Below, in pieces: positions 5,554 through 8,155 of a stretch of DNA of 8,155 bases (position 1 is the stretch's first letter; every line of letters starts with the position of its first letter). The notes under the pieces are model-generated. The model was not told the DNA's origin. It saw nothing but the letters and a program-made list of their open reading frames with translations, and made no database searches. The DNA comes from an uncultured Eubacteriales bacterium (GTDB lineage Bacteria > Bacillota > Clostridia > Oscillospirales > Acutalibacteraceae). Location: NCBI GenBank assembly GCA_948815685.1, contig CAQJOC010000050.1, forward strand, positions 235 through 8,389, in the 5' to 3' direction. The translations under genes were made by a program, and so were the position numbers.

Positions 5554-7749
5554 TTAAACCACCTCCGTTACTAATGGTTCCGTCACTTGTAGTGCAGAAC
5601 TCTTAGCAACCTTTATAGGAATTTTCAAACAACTAATGCATTTACAACAATTTGTTGAACATAAATCTATAAGTTTATTCCAGTATTCTGGGCAAATACA
5701 TATAAATGTTAATACAGTTATAACAGCAACAATAATGTTAGCTACTGGTACCATCCATGCAATATTTTCTATAACAAACTCTTTTACTTTTGTCCAATCA
5801 CTTTTCTTTTTTGTCGTTTTCTTGCCACAAAAATCACTACCTTCATAGTTGTCGGGTACATTTACTTTTTCTAAGTTAGGGCAATTATAAAAAACATCAA
5901 TACCAGTATCATATCTCGGAGCAGTAGTTCCTTCATAAGTAAAATTGTCTAAATCAGTGCATTTCGAAAAAGCTCCTTCACCTACATATACTAGGTTTCC
6001 AGATATAGTAATATTATTCAGTACTTTACAATTTGAAAATGCCTGTCGATAGATCTTATTAACATTTCTAGGAATTGTAACTGTATTTAAATTGGCACAA
6101 CCAGAAAAAGCTGAATCGCCAATTAAAGTAGCATTTTCACCTATTTTTAAAGATTTTAATTTTGTACAGTTTTGAAACGCATAATCATTAATGGAAGTAA
6201 TCTCATCTCCTAAAATTATTTTTTCGAAATTCGAATAAGTTGATGGGAAAATTGTTTTAAAATTATCCACCGTATAATCATTATTTAACATTACAGAAGT
6301 TAAATTTGAACATCCAGAGAATACATCTGAACCAAAATCAATTACCGAGTTAGGAATATCAATTGAGGTTATTCCCAAACAATCTTTAAAAGCATAATCT
6401 GAAATTTTAACAATTCCCTCCCTCATAGATATAGAATTTAAACCGAGGCATCCAGAAAAAGCATATGGGCCAATCGAAAGAAGGTTATCACATAAAACTA
6501 TGTCGCCTGATTTTCCTTCAGGGCAACGGATTAAGTTTGTTTCATCTTTTGAAAATAAAATTCCATCTATTCCTTCATAATTAGTATTTCCTGAAACTAC
6601 TTCTATTGAATTTAGTTTTGTACAGCCATCAAAACATCCTAAACCTATATAAGACACATTTTGTGGTAATGTAATAGATTTTATGCTACTGCAATTAGTG
6701 AACGCATCGTTTCCAAGAGAATTTAAGTTGTTTGAAAATATAACAGATGTTAAAGCACTACAACCAGAAAATGCAGAGTCATCTATCTGTTGAGTAGAGG
6801 GCATACTAATAGAGCATAGCCCGCTGCATCCTTTAAATGCAGCATTACCAACAGTTTGAACTGAAGATAAATTCATAGTTTTTAACCCGATGCAGCCTTC
6901 AAAAGCATTCGCACCAATGTTCGTCACACTTTTGGGGATATTGATTGAATCTTTTAACCAATAACATCCAGCAAATGCTCTGTCACTTATAGACGTTACC
7001 CCGTCGGCAATTTTTACTTCTTCTACACCTTTAAACACCGATGAAAATCTAGACACTACATAATTATTGCTTAGGACAACTTTTTTTAACATACACCCGT
7101 TAAATGCAGCATCTCCGATATATGATATTTGCTTATTAGGCAGACTAATCGAATTTAGCGCCATACATTCTTCAAAAGAAGAAATGCCAATATGGACAAC
7201 ACTAGGTAGCTCAATCGATTTTAACCCTCTGTTGCAATTGTAAAAAGCTTTATTTGCAATTACCTTGCATTTTGGTAAATTAAATCCATTCTCACCTATG
7301 TAATAACAATCTGCAAAGGCCTCCTCACTAATAGTTTCACAATTGGGTAGATCAATTACTTCCCCTCCTAAATTAGCACAAGCAAAAAATGCCCGATAAG
7401 AGACTTTTTCGCAATCAGGTAAATTAATGGAAGTTAAAGTTCTGCACCCAGAAAAAGCCCCCTCTCCGATGCTTATACAATTGGGCAAATCAACGTCATC
7501 CAAATGTATTAAATTACTAAATGCATTTGCACCAATATAAAATGCTTTATCCGTTTTTGATTTTATAGCCCATAGGTCAAAATTACTCCACGGTGTTGTG
7601 CCAGGCTCATAGTCATACATGCCACCAGAACCATATATTGTTAAAGTATTCCCATTAATTACATATCTCAAGTCTTCTCCACATTTTCCAGTTTCCCCTT
7701 TTACAATTGTTTTTATAGAGTTCGTTTTATTTTTTAAATCTGGCTGCAT
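5554..7749 (-). CDS. BspA-like leucine-rich-repeat surface protein with C-terminal membrane anchor, probably 5'-truncated
   Basis: 731 residues from ATG 7749. Residues 21-60 match the leader common in BspA-like proteins (GKCGEDLRYVINGNTLTIYG, then PWSNF). About 22 repeats of roughly 23 residues follow (about 71-640), of the pattern I-x-x-x-A-F-x-x-C-x-x-L-x-S-I-x-(L/I)-P, for example IGEGAFSGCRTLTSINLPDC. A longer insert (GILFSKDETNLIRCPEGKSG) is also usual for this family. Residues 644-652 are lysine-rich, then one hydrophobic helix (665-686) is followed by a short Cys-rich tail (Cys697, 701, 702, 704, 707). BspA-like proteins bind host matrix proteins or other cells. This protein would sit as a membrane-anchored ectodomain, but no signal peptide is present, no Shine-Dalgarno precedes the ATG, and an insertion-element end lies about 20 bp upstream. 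The 5' end including the signal sequence has therefore probably been cut away. Whether it is still expressed is uncertain. Confidence 0.9.
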   Translation of the reverse strand: MQPDLKNKTNSIKTIVKGETGKCGEDLRYVINGNTLTIYGSGGMYDYEPGTTPWSNFDLWAIKSKTDKAFYIGANAFSNLIHLDDVDLPNCISIGEGAFSGCRTLTSINLPDCEKVSYRAFFACANLGGEVIDLPNCETISEEAFADCYYIGENGFNLPKCKVIANKAFYNCNRGLKSIELPSVVHIGISSFEECMALNSISLPNKQISYIGDAAFNGCMLKKVVLSNNYVVSRFSSVFKGVEEVKIADGVTSISDRAFAGCYWLKDSINIPKSVTNIGANAFEGCIGLKTMNLSSVQTVGNAAFKGCSGLCSISMPSTQQIDDSAFSGCSALTSVIFSNNLNSLGNDAFTNCSSIKSITLPQNVSYIGLGCFDGCTKLNSIEVVSGNTNYEGIDGILFSKDETNLIRCPEGKSGDIVLCDNLLSIGPYAFSGCLGLNSISMREGIVKISDYAFKDCLGITSIDIPNSVIDFGSDVFSGCSNLTSVMLNNDYTVDNFKTIFPSTYSNFEKIILGDEITSINDYAFQNCTKLKSLKIGENATLIGDSAFSGCANLNTVTIPRNVNKIYRQAFSNCKVLNNITISGNLVYVGEGAFSKCTDLDNFTYEGTTAPRYDTGIDVFYNCPNLEKVNVPDNYEGSDFCGKKTTKKKSDWTKVKEFVIENIAWMVPVANIIVAVITVLTFICICPEYWNKLIDLCSTNCCKCISCLKIPIKVAKSSALQVTEPLVTEVV

Positions 7750-7839
7750 TAAACCATTAGAAACTCAGGCTGCGCAAAAAGTCGAAAACTAATTTCTCAA
7801 AAGCATAGATATGAAAGGTTGGTATAAAAATTTCCTTAC

Positions 7840-7867
7840 AAAATAAAAAATAGAGGTATCAACCTCC
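7840..7867 (-). terminator. Intrinsic terminator at the end of the transposase
   Basis: On the minus strand, GAGGT-TGAT-ACCTC (7866-7853) forms a perfect 5-bp stem, extendable by one G-U pair, with a 4-nt loop, followed by TATTTTTTATTT. It overlaps the transposase stop codon (TGA 7861-7859) and would stop transposase transcripts before they enter the leucine-rich-repeat gene. Confidence 0.6.
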
Positions 7868-8155
7868 CAAATTTGCCAAGATTTTTACGCTGTTTCCTTT
7901 AAAAATACTTGTTAATCTGCGTAAATTGTACGCCAAATAAGCCAGTGCCATCTCAGCGGTGACTTTAGGTTTTGTTCGGCATAAGAACTGCCGGAATTTC
8001 CAATTTGACTTGATTGTGTCCCAAATGGATGTTCAACAATTTCCTGACGTTTTTTATATAGAGATAAGTTATTATTAGTTCGGTTGTCAACATTATCTAA
8101 AACATCTTGATAAGGCAGTCTTAATAAGGCAGTCTTAAAATTTTTCGATATTTGG
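7859..8155 (-). pseudogene. IS1182-family transposase, C-terminal fragment with two frameshifts
   Basis: Read on the minus strand in three joined frames, the sequence gives KYRKILRLPYQDVLDNVDNR, then NNNLSLYKKRQEIVEHPFG, then TIKSNWKFRQFLCRTKPKVT and AEMALAYLAYNLRRLTSIFK up to a TGA at 7861-7859. EHPFGT(I)K and EM-x-L-x-x-LAYNL(R/K)R are hallmarks of the C-terminal DDE domain of IS1182-type transposases; the glutamate in VEHPFG is the likely last catalytic acid. The frame is broken by a 14-bp tandem duplication (8110-8137) and by a dinucleotide duplication within 8016-8019 (GTGT on the plus strand, ACAC in the coding strand). The enzyme is therefore inactive. The N-terminal part is outside the window. 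Confidence 0.85.
8110..8137. repeat. 14-bp perfect tandem duplication in the transposase
   Basis: ATAAGGCAGTCTTA occurs twice head to tail (8110-8123 and 8124-8137). Removing one copy restores a continuous frame, YRKILRLPYQDVLD on the minus strand, that matches the family, so this is a slippage-type duplication that inactivated the gene. Confidence 0.9.

Larger units (their letters stand above)
7769..8155 (-). mobile_element. IS1182-type insertion element, 3' end, degenerate and cut by the window edge
   Basis: This is the distal end of an insertion element whose transposase is read on the minus strand. The putative element tip is GGCTGCGCAAAAAGTCGAAA at 7769-7788, just beyond which the leucine-rich-repeat gene frame begins. 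Between tip and transposase stop there are about 70 bp with no gene. The other end is outside the window, so the terminal inverted repeat and target duplication cannot be confirmed; the exact boundary is an estimate. Confidence 0.6.

Noticed and set aside
5490..5562. Possible terminator between the two convergent large genes
   Set aside because: The best stem (5500-5513) has only a few pairs and a mismatch on the strand where a T-tract follows; a longer inverted repeat (GTGGTTAAA with TTTAAACCAC) has a loop of about 38 nt and a bulge.
5636..5848. Plus-strand frame of 70 codons
   Set aside because: Antisense to the membrane helix and tail of the leucine-rich-repeat protein.
5600..7700. CRISPR-like regular repeats
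   Set aside because: The periodicity of about 69 bp comes from 23-residue leucine-rich repeats in a coding frame; the DNA units are diverged and have no spacers.
1..8155. TGA read as tryptophan or another altered genetic code
   Set aside because: Intact genes use TGG for tryptophan and several end at TGA; the in-frame stops are of both TGA and TAG type and fit gene decay better.

Overview
The window looks like a decaying, AT-rich stretch from a Firmicutes-type (probably Clostridia) genome. That placement is an inference. It rests on purine-rich Shine-Dalgarno sites (AAGGAG, AAGGGG, GGGAGG), extended -10 promoters (TGNTATAAT), a P27-type terminase small subunit of the kind common in gut Clostridia, an IS1182-type transposase, and a BspA-like leucine-rich-repeat surface protein. 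Small secreted ankyrin-like proteins, a AAA-ATPase/PD-(D/E)XK protein and many broken genes would fit a host-associated bacterium undergoing gene loss, such as a gut or protist symbiont. No rRNA, tRNA or CRISPR array is visible.

Left block (1-1145, minus strand) is a prophage or mobile-element remnant. In transcription order it holds an unrecognised reading-frame tail, a P27-family terminase small subunit whose N-terminus is cut off by an in-frame TGA and whose C-terminus runs into a three-helix PnuC-like membrane segment, then the start of a RhuM-family gene that leaves the window. At about 1145 it abuts, in opposite orientation, the surviving C-terminal part of an adenylate-forming (acyl-activating) enzyme with a carrier-protein domain (1155-2318, plus). 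The long plus-strand reading frame from 897 to 2318 is therefore a chimera of antisense phage DNA and a truncated enzyme.

The middle block (2323-3642) has two small ankyrin-like proteins facing each other. The first, coupled to the adenylate-forming gene, has a signal peptide. It is interrupted by a TAG after 161 codons, yet its frame continues 63 codons into a hydrophobic C-terminal segment. The second, on the minus strand, has its own extended -10 promoter and an intact frame. The 200 bp between them contains a degenerate frame and a 14-bp perfect palindrome.

The right half holds the two large open frames: an AAA-ATPase-like/PD-(D/E)XK protein with a clear promoter and a GTG start (3918-5489, plus), and a BspA-like leucine-rich-repeat protein with a C-terminal membrane anchor (5554-7749, minus). 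The latter has no signal peptide or ribosome binding site; a degenerate IS1182-type element ends about 20 bp before its first ATG, so it is probably 5'-truncated. The transposase carries a 14-bp tandem duplication and a 2-bp duplication, both frameshifting.

I see no coherent new multi-gene system. The main interest lies in the gene fusions and breaks, the pair of secreted or membrane ankyrin-like proteins, and the surface-protein topology.
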